A stretch of 64,000 nt of DNA, from the NCBI GenBank assembly GCA_963675135.1, contig OY776123.1:7504501-7568500 (forward strand), given 5' to 3'. The position numbers and the translations under genes are program-made. The notes beneath the pieces were generated by a model, which was not told the origin of the DNA, did not search any database, and was given only the letters and a program-made list of their open reading frames with translations. This DNA is from Galeopsis tetrahit (lineage: Eukaryota; Streptophyta; Magnoliopsida; Lamiales; Lamiaceae). Below are positions 47,274 through 58,867 of this stretch, one piece after another (position 1 is the stretch's first letter; each line of letters opens with the position of its first letter).

Positions 47274-47868
47274 CTATCCCTAAGAACTCTTACGAGTATA
47301 AACAACTTAAGGGAGAGTATAATCCCTAAGAACTCTTACGAGTATAAACAACTCTTACGAGTATAAACAACTTAAGGGAGAGTATAATCCCTAAACATTC
47401 CAACTTTTGGGAGAGTATAATCCCTAAAAACTCTCACGAGTATAAATAACTCTTATGAGTATAAACAACTTCAGGGAGAGTATAATCCCTAAAAACTCTC
47501 ACGAGTATAAACAACTCTTACGAGTATAAACAACTTCAGGGAGAGTATAATCCCTAAGAACTCTCACGAGTATAAACAACTCTTACGAGTATAAACAACT
47601 TAAGGGAGAGTATAATCCCTAAGAACTCTCACGAGTATAAACAACTCTTACGAGTATAAACAACTTCAGGGAGAGTATAATCCCTAAACATTCTAACTTT
47701 TTGGAGAGTATAATCCCTAAACATTCTAACTTTTGGGAGAGTATAATCCCTAAACATTCTAACTTTTGGGAGAGTATAATCCCTACGAATTCTAACTTTT
47801 GGGAGAGTATATTCCCTACGAATTCTAACTTTTGGGAGAGTATAATCCCTAAAAAGTCTAACTCTAAG
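47274..47868. repeat. Tandem array in the LARD interior (33/66-bp units)
   Basis: Twelve copies of gagagtataatccct (one with a substitution) spaced at ~33 bp or ~66 bp, separated by 'aactcttacgagtataaac' or 'acattctaacttttggg' variants. Because 33 is divisible by three, short frames stay open (e.g. 47701-47949, an 11-residue repeat); this is not evidence of a gene. Confidence 0.95.
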
Positions 47869-49055
47869 AGAGAAATTAGAAGCATTATCAAGTCACCAAG
47901 TAAGTACAGAAACATAAACCCTATATTCTTATTTAAGATTTCTCTATGAGCTTTAGAGCCTTTACGTGTCAAGAAGATACTAGAAACATGCAATGAAGCA
48001 CAGCTAAGAAAAGCTGAATAGACAACGCATGATATGTCTAATATCTAAAGATATAATATATGACATGCTTATGAAGAAAGAGAAATATATATATATATAT
48101 ATATATATATACATGCATGCAAGGAGATAATATGCAGGTATTGTAAGCTGTAAGAAGAGATGAGATAAAACACGGAAAGTCGAAAAACATTCAAGACGAG
48201 GGATATTTGCGTGGGTTCTGTATATGAACCCAACTCCTGATATATTTGCGAGAGTCCTTGATATGAAACAGGAAATGGTGTTTGTAATTCTATGACCCAA
48301 CAGGTGTCCAGTTCCCAAAATGATTAAAGAAGAAGCTCTACCCATTATATCCCTCGAGGCTTGAGGGAAATAGATGACATCCAGAGTTATAAGAGGTTTT
48401 CAAAACTAGGGATATAGGACCCTAGCCGTCCAAAGAAAAACTCAGAGGTATAAAAGCAGGATTAAAGTTTCTTATGATCGGAGAGTGAGGCCGAGGGGAA
48501 TTAGAGAGCCCCTCACAATTCTGAGATTCAAAGAGATGAACTGTTTCGATTTAAGATCGCGCGACTAGACTCATGAGATTGTAAATGAGAAACACTTATG
48601 AGATTTTGAGGTTCAGTGTATGAACCACCTTGATTGGACTAGCCAAGGTATGGCTGGAGATTTTGAGAAGTGTAAATCATTTAAAGAGTTCGAGAGGTTT
48701 GAGATCTAAACCATATTGAGCCAGGATATGGCTGAGAGTTTCTGAGTGATAAGTGTTAGCCACTTAAGAGTCCTTAAGGTTCAGAGTACGAGCCATAACA
48801 CCTAATAACCCTGAAGTGGGGAAATTTCAAAGAGTTTTGAGCTCCCTAGGGCTCGAGGGTTTCAGAGATTGATATAATTTCCCAGGGCGACATGATACAC
48901 TCTCTGAAACTTGAACTTGGGTGTATCCAGGAATGAAAGAGAGTATTGAAGGAAAGATGGCGATGATCTGTACGAAGAGGTGTTCAGGTTAATTCATCTT
49001 ATTTTTTCCTACTCTCATAAATTTGAGGTATTTTACGAGAGTAGGGGGGAGTGGT

Positions 49056-49794
49056 TGATGTAGATAAATATGTCGCTCCTGGAAAAGTCGACACGTGGAA
49101 ACGGGATGAATTATAGTAATCTCAATTAGGTCAATAAGCTTGAAGGATTGGATTAATACACCCCTGGGCTTCTAAAGAGAAATAAGATTGGTTGGGCCTT
49201 TGGCCCACATTGGAAGGATAATATCCTTTGGGCTTAGGGATAAAGCCCAAAGGGGAACGCATGATATCAATTAATCTTTATTAACTAAGTCAAAGGAAGG
49301 GGTCATTCCATGAAGATAGGGGATGATATGTTGAGGAACCAAGTCTTCAGGGAGATAGACCGATTCCTCAGGGACTTGGGGGCCGGATTTACAGGAATGG
49401 GCCGAGAATATAGGGAGAACGAGTCTTTCCCTCTCCGGAGAGAGGGGTCAGGTATATAAGCAGGTTATTTCCATATTCTAAGGTACGTTCTTTTACATAA
49501 TACATACATTCTTACGAAATATACACTGAATTGAGAAGAAATACCACTGTATTCGTCGGAATTTCCCTAGAAATACAGGGGAATTCCTCTTTGATTTCTC
49601 CTACGGCCGATTCTGACTTGAGCATCGGAGCTTTTACGCCGGAGCCCCCCCGGCGTACTTTTGCAGGTCATTTTCGGATTCCCAAGGAGATTTTCTTGAA
49701 GATTGCCAAGGACAAAACGAGTGATTTGATTCGTGATTAGCAGTGCTCGTAGAGGAACGACTGATATCTAAAGACGTTCTTTTTCGACGCATCA
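49056..49794 (+). repeat. 3' LTR of the LARD-like element
   Basis: 739 bp; retains the segment lost from the 5' LTR, so it is nearer the full-length family LTR. Otherwise nearly identical to 46114-46687. Confidence 0.93.
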
Positions 49795-50179
49795 ATACCC
49801 ACTATGAACAAAAGAAAATTAAAGACTAGCAAAAAAATAAGTCATGGATACCAATAAGATTGTATAATACTATTTTTATTACTTACAATATATTTGAAGT
49901 TAGTGTTTTGTGAATATACTATTTTTTATTACGCGGAATTTAAAAAAAAATTATATCATCTTCATTTCTAATGTAATGTTGTTTTAAGCAATTAATTTTG
50001 TTCATAATTATTATTCGTTTTAGATAATTTTCGTCATTTGTTTAATATCTATCTAATTTAAAGTTTTTTATTTGCATCTTAATTAAGGAATATGTTTCTT
50101 ACACGATAGTAGTATTAATATTTGAAGATAACTATTTTTTATTTTATTTAATAAAATTTTAACTTCTTATATGTGTTTA

Positions 50180-50507
50180 TCATAAATTTTATAATTTATT
50201 TTATCAGAATGTTGTACTATAACTTTATCACATATAAAATTATACCAATGGCGGAAGAAGTGAGCTATGAAATGTTTTGAACGGATTAAATGCTTGCAAT
50301 ATGAACCAAAACACTAACAATCAAAAGGTAAAACAGAGAAAAGAGAAATTTTATAATTTATGTTATCAGAATGTTGTAGTGTAACTTTATCACATATAAA
50401 ATTATATCAATGGTTGAAAAAGTGAGCCATGAAATGTTTTGAACGGATTAAATGCTTGCAATATGAACCGAAACACTAACAACCAAAAGGTAAAACAGAG
50501 AAAAGAA
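50180..50507. repeat. ~160-bp tandem duplication
   Basis: The unit with 'atgttttgaacggattaaat' and 'tgcttgcaatatgaacc' appears at about 50180-50346 and 50349-50507 with several differences. Confidence 0.92.
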
Positions 50508-50734
50508 ATTTCAACACATCCATTTACACTCTATCCCCCTATACACATTTGAACTTTCATGACTGATAGGTTACTTGTGCATCTAAAAGAATTGTGCAAT
50601 GAAGACTTTCCAAAAACAGTATACTAAAGACTCCTTACATATAACTTCAAGTAAAATGTTCATTGCAGAACCACAGGACTCTCCCACAAACTCTTCACTG
50701 CACAAATCCAATTATAGTATAAATATGTAGTTAT

Positions 50735-50843
50735 GTACTGTGCCTTGATTTAGTGGTGGAGCTATCTGCCAAGAAAGGTGTAAAAATGTGCACCTGTTAT
50801 GAAGAAAGGGGTGGACGAAGTATATAAAGATTACGAAGAATAA
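50735..50843. repeat. Direct duplication, copy 2, left piece
   Basis: Matches the start of 43945-45252 through gaagaataa, then stops where the nested elements begin; homology resumes at about 57416. Confidence 0.88.
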
Positions 50844-52249
50844 GTGGGTGTTTTCAAACACTATAAGGTGATTTAAAATATTTTTTTTTTCAAATAAAAT
50901 CACTTTTGGAGTGTTTTCAAATACAACCAAGTGATTAAGTTAATTTATTAAAAGTGATTTTGGTGAAGCACCCCTCCACATACTTCTAATAGATTATATG
51001 TGCTTCTCATCATTATAATAATCAATTTTACAATTTTACCCTTACAATTTAAATAATATTTTATTTTTATGCATTACCTAAATAAGGGTGTTTTTTGTAA
51101 ATTTATAAAAAAAGTGGTTTGTTTTGTAAACACCACAAAATATACACAATTGATTTAAAGTACTTAATTTTAATGGGGATTTCACCAATAAGGTCTTTTC
51201 ATATAAATTTTTTTCAAATAAGAACAAGATTCAAATTAAGGTCAGAATCCAACTTAAATGTACCATCTTATCCTTAATAGTTAAAATTATGTTTTAATAT
51301 AATATTAAGTGAACTAATTTTAAAATTTGAATGCAAATCTTTCACCACATTGGAAAAGCAGTTAATTACTAAGTCTTCCCAAAATTAAAACTTTTCCAAA
51401 ACTGCATCCCCAATTTTAGGACTTTCCCCAAAACTCTAATATTCAAGTCTTCTCCAAATCTTTGATATTCAAGTCTTCCTTAAATCTCTAATATTCAATT
51501 GCATTTTTTTCAAAGCTCTGATATTCAATTTCATTTTAAGACTTGAAGATGTGCAAAAAAGTCGTCAAATCAAATTAGATTTTTTCTTCAAAAAAATCAC
51601 TGACTTAATTATGCAGAAAGATCTGCAGAAAAATCTATGACTATAATGCAGAAAAAAAAATACTAAAGTTGTATCATAATATTAATAATGCAGAAGTGTG
51701 CAGTAAATTATTTGCATATGCAAATATCATTATGCAAAAATACTAAAGTTGCATCATCATATTAATAATACTTATCCCGTTTGGAGGGGATGAAAACGTC
51801 TCTAATGATGCCATAACGTTTGAATATTCTCCATAAGTCTTTTGAACCCCACATCGGTGGGAAGTTTGTGAAAAAGAACTCTACCGTGTTCCGGATGAAC
51901 TCCGCCTGAGCTAAAACCCTCTTGGGCGTGGAGGATGTCTCAAAACGCTCAATTCGAAAGCTAACCTCTACATTGATGTTTTTCTTAGATTTTGGATTGC
52001 GAACAGTCAAGGGCTTGGAACGGTTAGAATGAGAGGTGGAAGGTGAAAGATTAGGGTTGGGTGAGTCAGGAGGATGGGATACAGGAAGGCCAAGGTGTGA
52101 TGGGTTAAGGGTGTGGGAAGGATTGGTTGGTAAGGATGTGGGAAGGTCTGAGATAACTCCGGTGATGTTGCCGGAACGGAGGGACCCACCCCAAACTCTC
52201 TCTCTCTCACTGCACTACTCTCACACCCTCCCTCTAACGCTCTCCATGA
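50844..52249. other. Left flank of the nested insertion, possible DNA transposon remnants
   Basis: gtgggtgttttcaaac at 50844 is similar to the inverse of the sequence at about 57396-57413, suggesting terminal repeats of an element into which others jumped. A second weaker inverted pair involves about 51185-51300 and 57200-57330 ('caaataagaacaagatt' against its inverse). Both are degenerate. Confidence 0.4.
51772..52249 (-). pseudogene. LINE ORF1 fragment (RNA-binding N-terminal part)
   Basis: The minus-strand frame ends with an RRM-like stretch (FFFTNFPPMWGSKDLWRIFKRY then IIRDVFIPSKR), typical of the RNA-binding protein encoded by plant LINEs, preceded by a Pro/Ser/Thr-rich region. It is cut off after DVFIP and directly abuts the LTR element at 52250. 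No reverse transcriptase accompanies it. Confidence 0.65.
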
Positions 52250-52717
52250 TGTTAGGTTCTTGATATTTAGGAGTATTGTGAGATAATATTTATGTATTTT
52301 CTGGGTATTGTATGATGAATATTTGAAGATGAATAGTAGAAAGAGGGAGAGATTGAGAAATTGGAGAGATGAAGTTTGTTAATTTTTTTTGATATGATTC
52401 CATTCAATCAGAATCGGCAACATAACAACATTTTGGGACCACACGTCCACTTTTGTAAATTTAAGAAAATTACTTGCTGGAATATTAAATACTGAAACTA
52501 TAATAAAAATAATTAATTAACTCAGCCCAGCAACCATCAATCAGGCCCAATCTTAATAATCAAGTAAGGCCCATTTCTCCTTCCTCACTTAATGCCCATT
52601 TTTGGCCCATATCATTTGAATAGCCCTTCTCCATAATCGTGAAGAAGTACCATTGTACTTTCTTCTTCACAAAGCTTCAGTTCTGGTGGCTTCAATTCCA
52701 ATGGCGAACCCATGACA
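52250..52717 (-). repeat. 3' LTR (left) of the minus-strand element
   Basis: 468 bp, nearly identical to 56555-57032 apart from small indels. Confidence 0.93.
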
Positions 52718-52809
52718 ATACCCGTCGGAACGGGAGATCCTTGTCCCCAAGGATATCCTTTCACAAATTGTCTCTCCAAAAAGGTAATGTCTTCCCAAAA
52801 TTCTATTTT

Positions 52810-54185
52810 TCAAGTTGGGTTTATCCATTTAACACGCACCTGATTAATTGATGTTTCTTCCAGCAGCTTTTCACGGCGCTCCAGAATGGCTACCGGCGAG
52901 ATCGAGATGAAACCGTCATCTGTGACCGGTGGCAATGTAACAGAAGGTATGTGTGTTGAACTTGTGCACTTTTTAAGTAGTGAAACGTGAAAAATTGGGT
53001 GGATCTTGGAACCCATTGGCAATTCCAGTTTGTAGCAAACCAAACCCACATCTTCTAGAACATGAAACGGTTCACAAATCTTTGAAGAAGGTTTCAAATT
53101 TTTCCTCAATGAAACCGACTTCTGTTGGAGCTTTAAGAACACAAAATCATACACTTCAAATGATCTTCCCACTTTGTGATTATATGTAAAAAAAATCATT
53201 ATGTGTTGTGCCTTCTGTAAATTTTCCTTAATGAGTGAAGTAGCATGTTCTCTGTTAGTAAGCATTTCCTTAACATCAGGTGGCTCCTTAACCTGGGTAT
53301 GGTTAAGAGAAATCCAATAAGCTCCTTCAATTTCTTTAGGATCAATGTGTATTAGTTCAAAAAGATTGATTTCTGATATCCGTTGACACTTCTCAGGTGA
53401 TGTCAAGGCCTGTAACTTGACTCTTTTTCCCATAAGATTCACAGTGAAGGTCATTGCATTATAGTTTAGCTCAATAGGGGTGCAGCTCTTTAACCAGTCA
53501 CCACCTAATATTAAATCACAACCTTCATTTTTCAGGAGTCTCAATGGATAAGAAAACTCATGTTCTTGCATTTTCCATTTGAATGGATCCACTTGTTGAG
53601 AACTAATGAGTTTCTGCCCATTAGCTACCTTCACCAATAGAGGTTTGGCAGTAGATAGTGTGCAACCTAATTGTTTTGCTGTGGCAACTCGTATGAAGCT
53701 GATAGTGCTACCAGTGTCAATGAGTATGTGCAATTTATGCTGGCCATACTCACCCAACAATCCCATGGTAGTCACCCCACCTGTTCCTGTGATGGAATTT
53801 AGGACCAATTCCACTTCTTCAATGGTGTTGTCTCCTGATTCAGATTGAATCAATGACTTGGGAACAACATTTTCATCTTCCTTTCTACTAAACTCTTCTG
53901 CCACAATCATATATGATATTTTCTGCTTGCACTTGTGACCTTGGGTGAATGGTTCATCACTTTTGTAGCATAATCCCCTTTCTCTCCTTGCAGCCATTTC
54001 TGAAGGTGTAAGCACCTTAAAAGATGGTTTTGTTGTGCTTGTTTTGTTCTGAATAACTTGTGTTGTATCAGCCCTTTGCCCAGTTTGATTGTTAAAGTTT
54101 GGATTAGAACCTTTAGAAAATGGTTTAAGCTTCTTAGCTGATTCACGTGATATGCAACACTAAATAAACAACCGCAAGTATACAA
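52810..54185 (-). pseudogene. Gag zinc-knuckle, protease and integrase C-terminal fragment
   Basis: The main frame is 54015-52810 (401 codons). It starts with a damaged CCHC knuckle (GLCYKSDEPFTQGHKC, one Cys replaced by Ser), then an aspartic protease with LIDTGSTISF and LILGGDWL, then leaps to the tail of an integrase (SFEVYDFVFLKLQQKSVSLRKN, IHPIFHVSLLKKC). The polymerase, RNase H and integrase core are deleted, and the fused product stays in frame. Coding for the gag end upstream (to 54185) is in another frame. Confidence 0.88.
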
Positions 54186-55640
54186 CGTCTATTGTAGCGT
54201 GATAAGCACGAGGTCGATCCCACAGGGAGGTTAAGCGTAAAAGGGTAGTTTGCTAGTCGAGTTCTAAGTAGACGTGATCGATAATTTGAATATGATGATT
54301 TACTCTAAAATTACCTAACAAGTGTCACAAATAAGTAATAAAGAGCAAAGACGAAATCGATCAAATACCAAGCAAACAAGTAAAACGAACGTAAACGATT
54401 TGAAATTTAAAGAAAGAAAGTGGGTTCCAAGGCAATTGTAGTACTTAGACGTCCGTTTATGAATGTTATCTCGTTTAAATGGCCATTAAGGTTATCCCAT
54501 ATAGGGTGATCACACAAGAAGAATTAATCGATATCTCGATACAAATTAATTCAAAGACGCAATGTAATATAAGCTCGTATGTCTACATCACAAACATTAC
54601 ACCATCTAAAATAGATCCTAAGATCATTCGATTCCTTCTCCGATAATTAATCCTCTCTCGAGATCATAATAATACCGGGTTGCATATTCGCATACGATTA
54701 AATGGAATAAATCTCTCGATACTACCCCAATTAACAATGGATCAAGCAAATCATTATGGCCACTAACAACATGCTTTACAATGGATAATTGAACATGCAA
54801 ATAAGAGATAAACACCAATTAAAGCAAGAAATTACTCATAAACATCAATCCAATTCTCTACAATGCCTTAGAACCACAAATGTGTTTAGCTAACTACAAA
54901 CATAATCAAATTACAAATTCCAAATGAAATAACTAAATAAAAAGGGAAAGAAAGAGAAAGCTTAGTCTAAGATGTGGTAGGGAATGAAATTCCCTAGCTA
55001 ATGCCTCTTGTCTTGCATGAATTGGTGGAGAGATGAAGAAGTTATGGCCAAAACACCTCCAAATGTGTGTAATTATGTGTGGATTGGGGGAAGGTGTCTT
55101 GAATTTCAAGAAAGGGGGCAATTTATAGTGTTGGGTTAGGGTTTGGGTGTGATATTTGCAAGTAGATCCCTCAAAAATGGAGAAAACACGCGTTTGGCAC
55201 CGAAAATGGGTTGGCCCGGCCGGGTGGGAAAGTGGCCCGGCCGGGCGGGAGTGTTAGTCGAAATTCACAAAAACAGGGGCCAAGTGGCCTGGCCGGGCGG
55301 AAGCTTCGTATTTGGGTGAAAATTCTGAATTTGGCCGCCCGGCCGGGCCAAACTTTCGTATTGCTTTTCGGCCTCCAACTTCGTCCCTTCGTATCTTGAG
55401 ATTCCGACCTCCGATTGACTCGATTCTTTTTGCTATTCCACTCCATTTTTCGAGCCGGATCCAATGGTTAACTCCTCTTTTTGATCCAGTAAAGTATGGT
55501 TGGTGTTTTGCTCCAAAATTTCATCGTTTTACCTACAAAATCGATAAAACACTACCTTTCTCTCATTTTGGCTTAAACAATCATATTCAATGCATAAATC
55601 AATGAAATCCACATCAAAATACGCTTCACATGTGTCTCTA
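54150..55640. mobile_element. Insertion inside the gag region, probable solo LTR or LTR fragment
   Basis: This non-coding block separates two parts of one gag. It begins near tgatatgcaacactaa and carries 'gcacgaggtcgatcccaca', seen widely in plant LTR sequences from memory. It contains four GC palindromes at 55215-55347. Exact ends and duplication were not resolved. Confidence 0.5.
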
Positions 55641-56414
55641 AAACGTGTAAATTCCACCCGAATCATTAGCCAAACTTGTGAGTGTATGCTCTTGGTTCTT
55701 TCCCAACTTGATTGCTTGTTCCAGTGTTTTAGGCTCAAACATGGCCATAAAAGACTGCAACTCTTCACTCAATCCACTTATGAAGCTAGCCACAAAGTGT
55801 GATTTAGACAATTCATATTTTCTAAACATCAACAAACATGCTTTGAGTTCTTCAAATTTATCCACATATTCTTCATAAGAACCAGTTTGTTTCAACTTAT
55901 TAAAATCTGCCACCACTGTATATTCTTTCATTTCTTCAAATCTAACAGAATTAACTTCAATGAATTGAGCCCAAGTAAGATTAATATTTTTTCTGTTGTA
56001 ATTTTGAAACCACAATGCAGCTTTTCCATCAAAATGAATAGGGGCAAGGGTTACCTTTTGAGCATCAGTTAAGTTGGACATCAGACTGAAATACCCATGG
56101 CATTTCAAAATTCAAGATCTAGGGTTTGACCCATCAAACTTTGGAAATTCCACCTTAGGAACTGGATTGTGAAACTTGGTACCATCAGTTAGTTGTTTAA
56201 TCCCTGATGTTTCTTGGTACTGATTGACAGGAACAACACTTGATGAACTTGCATTTGGGCTGCCTAGAAGAGAGTCCCTCTCTTGTTTATCCTCGTTCTT
56301 GTCCATATTGAGTATTTGCATTTGTAGAGTAGCTAAAGTGTTTGTGACATGCTCCAGTTTGCCACTCAAACCCCCTATTTGATCATCCATCTTTGTAGTA
56401 ATTCCATGCACCAT
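55638..56414 (-). pseudogene. Gag polyprotein fragment
   Basis: Two minus-strand frames, 56414-56112 and 56108-55638, together give a gag core: PKVEFPKFDGSNPR, then KCHGYFSLM, IHFDGKAALWFQNYN and FVASFISGLSEELQ. A TGA at 56112-56114 and the following frame change break it; the insertion at about 55640 cuts its end. Confidence 0.88.
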
Positions 56415-56554
56415 TTCCTTGATTTTAGCTTATGTTGCTTCCCATTTCATTCCTTCAGTTTGCATTAATTGTTCCAACTTCTTTTGTGACTCTTGCAGGT
56501 CTTTAAAACGAGTGGATTCCGCTATGCCCAAGAACTAGGCTCTGGGATACCAAA

Positions 56555-57032
56555 TGTTAGGTTCTTGATATTTAGGAGTATTGTGAGATAATATTTATGT
56601 ATTTTCTGAGTATTGTATGATGAATGTATGAATATTTGAAGATGAATAGTAGAAAGAGGGAGAGATTGAGAAATTGAAGAGAGAGATGAAGTTTGTTAAA
56701 ATTTTTGATATGATTCCATTCAGCCAGAATCGGCAACATAACAACATTTTGGGACCACACGTCCACTTTTGTAAATTTAAGAAAATTACTTGCTGAATAT
56801 TAAATACTGAAACTATAATAAAAATAATTAATTAACTCAGCCCAGCAACCATCAATCAGGCCCAATCTTAATAATCAAGTAAGACCCATTTCTCCTTCCT
56901 CACTTAATGCCCATTTTTGGCCCATATCATTTGAATAGCCCTTCTCCATAATCGTGAAGAAGTACCATTGTACTTTCTTCTTCACAAAGCTTCAATTCTG
57001 GTGGCTTCAATTCCAATGGCGAACCCATGACA
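56555..57032 (-). repeat. 5' LTR (right) of the minus-strand element
   Basis: 478 bp, paired with 52250-52717; primer-binding site adjoins at about 56537-56552. Confidence 0.93.
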
Positions 57033-57541
57033 CATGAATCCTGCATTCAATCAATAATTAAATATTACTCACGAATAATGAAGGTCAAATAAGTAATTAA
57101 AATGCAGTGATTTTGAAATGGAAAAAATCTTGATTGATGAGAATGTTGTTGAATACATGGTGAAAAATAGGGAATATTAAGAATTGATTAATTAAATATT
57201 AAATTAGTCTTCATATTTAAATCTAAGGGCATAATGGGTTATTTACATTCAATTTTGCTCTTATTTGAAATGATTATAATATTTGTCATTTATTAAAAAA
57301 ATGTCTATAGAAATGACCCTTTTTATAAAAATTCTCTAATTTTAAAACACTATCAACTTTCAATTTTATTGCAAAAATCAAATTTAATCATTATAATTTG
57401 CAAAAACACACTCTACATCAAAAACCGCTTTGAACATTCACATTGAAAAGAAGCATATGAAAGCTTTCCAAGCCTTGTTTTTAAATTATTAATCTAAAAC
57501 AATTGAATGCATATATTAACTTATTCCAATAGTTAGAATAA

Positions 57542-57997
57542 GAATGTGTTTGCAAACCTGCACAATTACACACAATATACTGTAATAATTTTTTTCAGAA
57601 AAATTGGTTCGTGTTTTTAACTTCTATATTATTTTCAGACCCTAAAAAAATCACAAAATCACTTTTTTCCGATGCTGGTAGACTCAACTTTTCTGGAAAA
57701 AAAATTTGATGTTGAATTGGTATCTAATTTACAAACACCCACAACACTACAATCCAAAATTCTTTTAAATTTAAGTTGTTGAACAAAACTCTTAAAAAAA
57801 AAAAAAACTGATTTTTCACTTATTAGGTTGCATTTTGAAACTCTTCACTCTCATTAAAATCGCTTTTTTTTTTTTTTTTTTTGTAAAATAACAAAAAAAA
57901 AAAAGTTGGATCATACCTGTATTTTTTTTTTAAAGTAATTTGCACTGTTCAAAGTTTAATTGAAAATAGATCATCAATTGAAAATGCAAACACATCC
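57542..57997. mobile_element. Tourist-like MITE inside duplication copy 2
   Basis: Counterpart of 44204-44635; ends are slightly mutated (gaatgtgtttgca, tgcaaacacatcc). Confidence 0.75.
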
Positions 57998-58433
57998 TAA
58001 ATATGTAAGTGTTCGCTGCTAAATAAACTTCTGAACTTAATGTAGACACTCCAATTACTATTTATATCCACATTTAAAATATATTTTTTTAAAAACTCTA
58101 CCCACCTCAATTTTAGACCATTATTCCCTTCTGTCTAAAATACAAAATTAGATTATTATAAGCACCTCAAACAAAGAGGAAGATAGATCCTTCTCACACG
58201 GTATTCAGAAAAAAATGAGAGAGTTTTTTTTTTTTTTTTTTTTTAATTTTAAAGAAGTGATTGGTAATAATTATGATTATGGAGGGTGACACCGTTGATT
58301 CTTGACTGTTTTGAAGTTGAAACATTGTCTCCTTGTACCCTTTTGCAAATCCTGTATTTTTTTTTATTTACTAGCATAACCCGAATTTTAGAGACATTGA
58401 GTAAATTCTTTTCAAAACTTAAAAAAAATTATA

Positions 58434-58628
58434 CTCAATTTTTGTCTGTCTCAATAAAAGCTATCCATTCATTTTTTTTTTTGATAACTATTCCCTCCCA
58501 CATTCCATTATATTATTCTCTCTTTCAATCATATCACTTCTAAGTTCTAATACATCTACTTATTATATTAATATTTTTTAACCTTCGTGCCCGGTGCTCA
58601 TGGGGAGATTTCCTCGGGACGGAGGGAG
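58434..58628. mobile_element. Stowaway-like MITE, copy 2 only
   Basis: Right end gggacggagggag followed by TA; the left end is eroded (ctcaatttttgtctg). Related to 23300-23513. Copy 1 has an uninterrupted sequence here (about 45017), so it arrived after the duplication. Confidence 0.75.
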
Positions 58629-58867
58629 TACTACAATTTTCTACATTTTGTATACTAGATGGGTGATGAATCGATGATATCACTATTATAGAAAGAGGTC
58701 GCGTGGTGGGAAGCAAATATTAGATTCTTGGGATGAAAAAAATCACATTAGAATTGTGCAGATATTTAGGCGATTACCAATTTATTTATGGAAACTATTA
58801 ACAATTTTTTGGTATTGTCAAACTAATTCATTTGGTTTTATTGTGGTGTTTTGTCCTCTGTCGAAAA

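Larger units (their letters stand above)
46114..49794 (+). mobile_element. LARD-like non-coding LTR retrotransposon
   Basis: LTRs at 46114-46687 and 49056-49794 both start TGATGTAG and end GCATCA. The 5-bp duplication ATACC is at 46109-46113 and 49795-49799. A primer-binding site, tggcgccgtctgtggga, starts at 46690, and a G-rich tract (gtagggggga) lies just before the 3' LTR. The 2.4-kb interior has no protein domain in any frame and is dominated by tandem repeats and low-coding sequence. The primer-binding site type occurs in plant Ty3/gypsy elements. It would need proteins from another element to move. Confidence 0.93.
52250..57032 (-). mobile_element. Deleted LTR retrotransposon: gag, protease and integrase tail only
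   Basis: LTRs at 52250-52717 and 56555-57032 start TGTTAGG and end ATGACA; the duplication CATGA is at 52245-52249 and 57033-57037. A tRNA-Met-like primer-binding site (tggtatcccagagcc on the minus strand) adjoins the right LTR, so transcription runs leftward. Reverse transcriptase, RNase H and integrase core are missing, and a ~1.5-kb sequence interrupts it between about 54150 and 55640. Ty3/gypsy type by its gag and integrase-tail motifs. Confidence 0.93.
57416..58867. repeat. Direct duplication, copy 2, right piece
   Basis: Colinear with about 44060-45252. It contains a Stowaway-like MITE absent from copy 1. Confidence 0.88.

Noticed and set aside
47274..47868. CRISPR-like regular array
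   Set aside because: Repeats are direct 33/66-bp units with similar, not unique, intervening sequence, inside an LTR element of a plant genome.
47701..47949. Open frame with 11-residue repeats
   Set aside because: It follows from a 33-bp tandem repeat being divisible by three; no start context or domain.
55171..55605. Pro/Arg/Gly-rich open frames
   Set aside because: Produced by the GC palindromes in non-coding LTR-like sequence; no domain.
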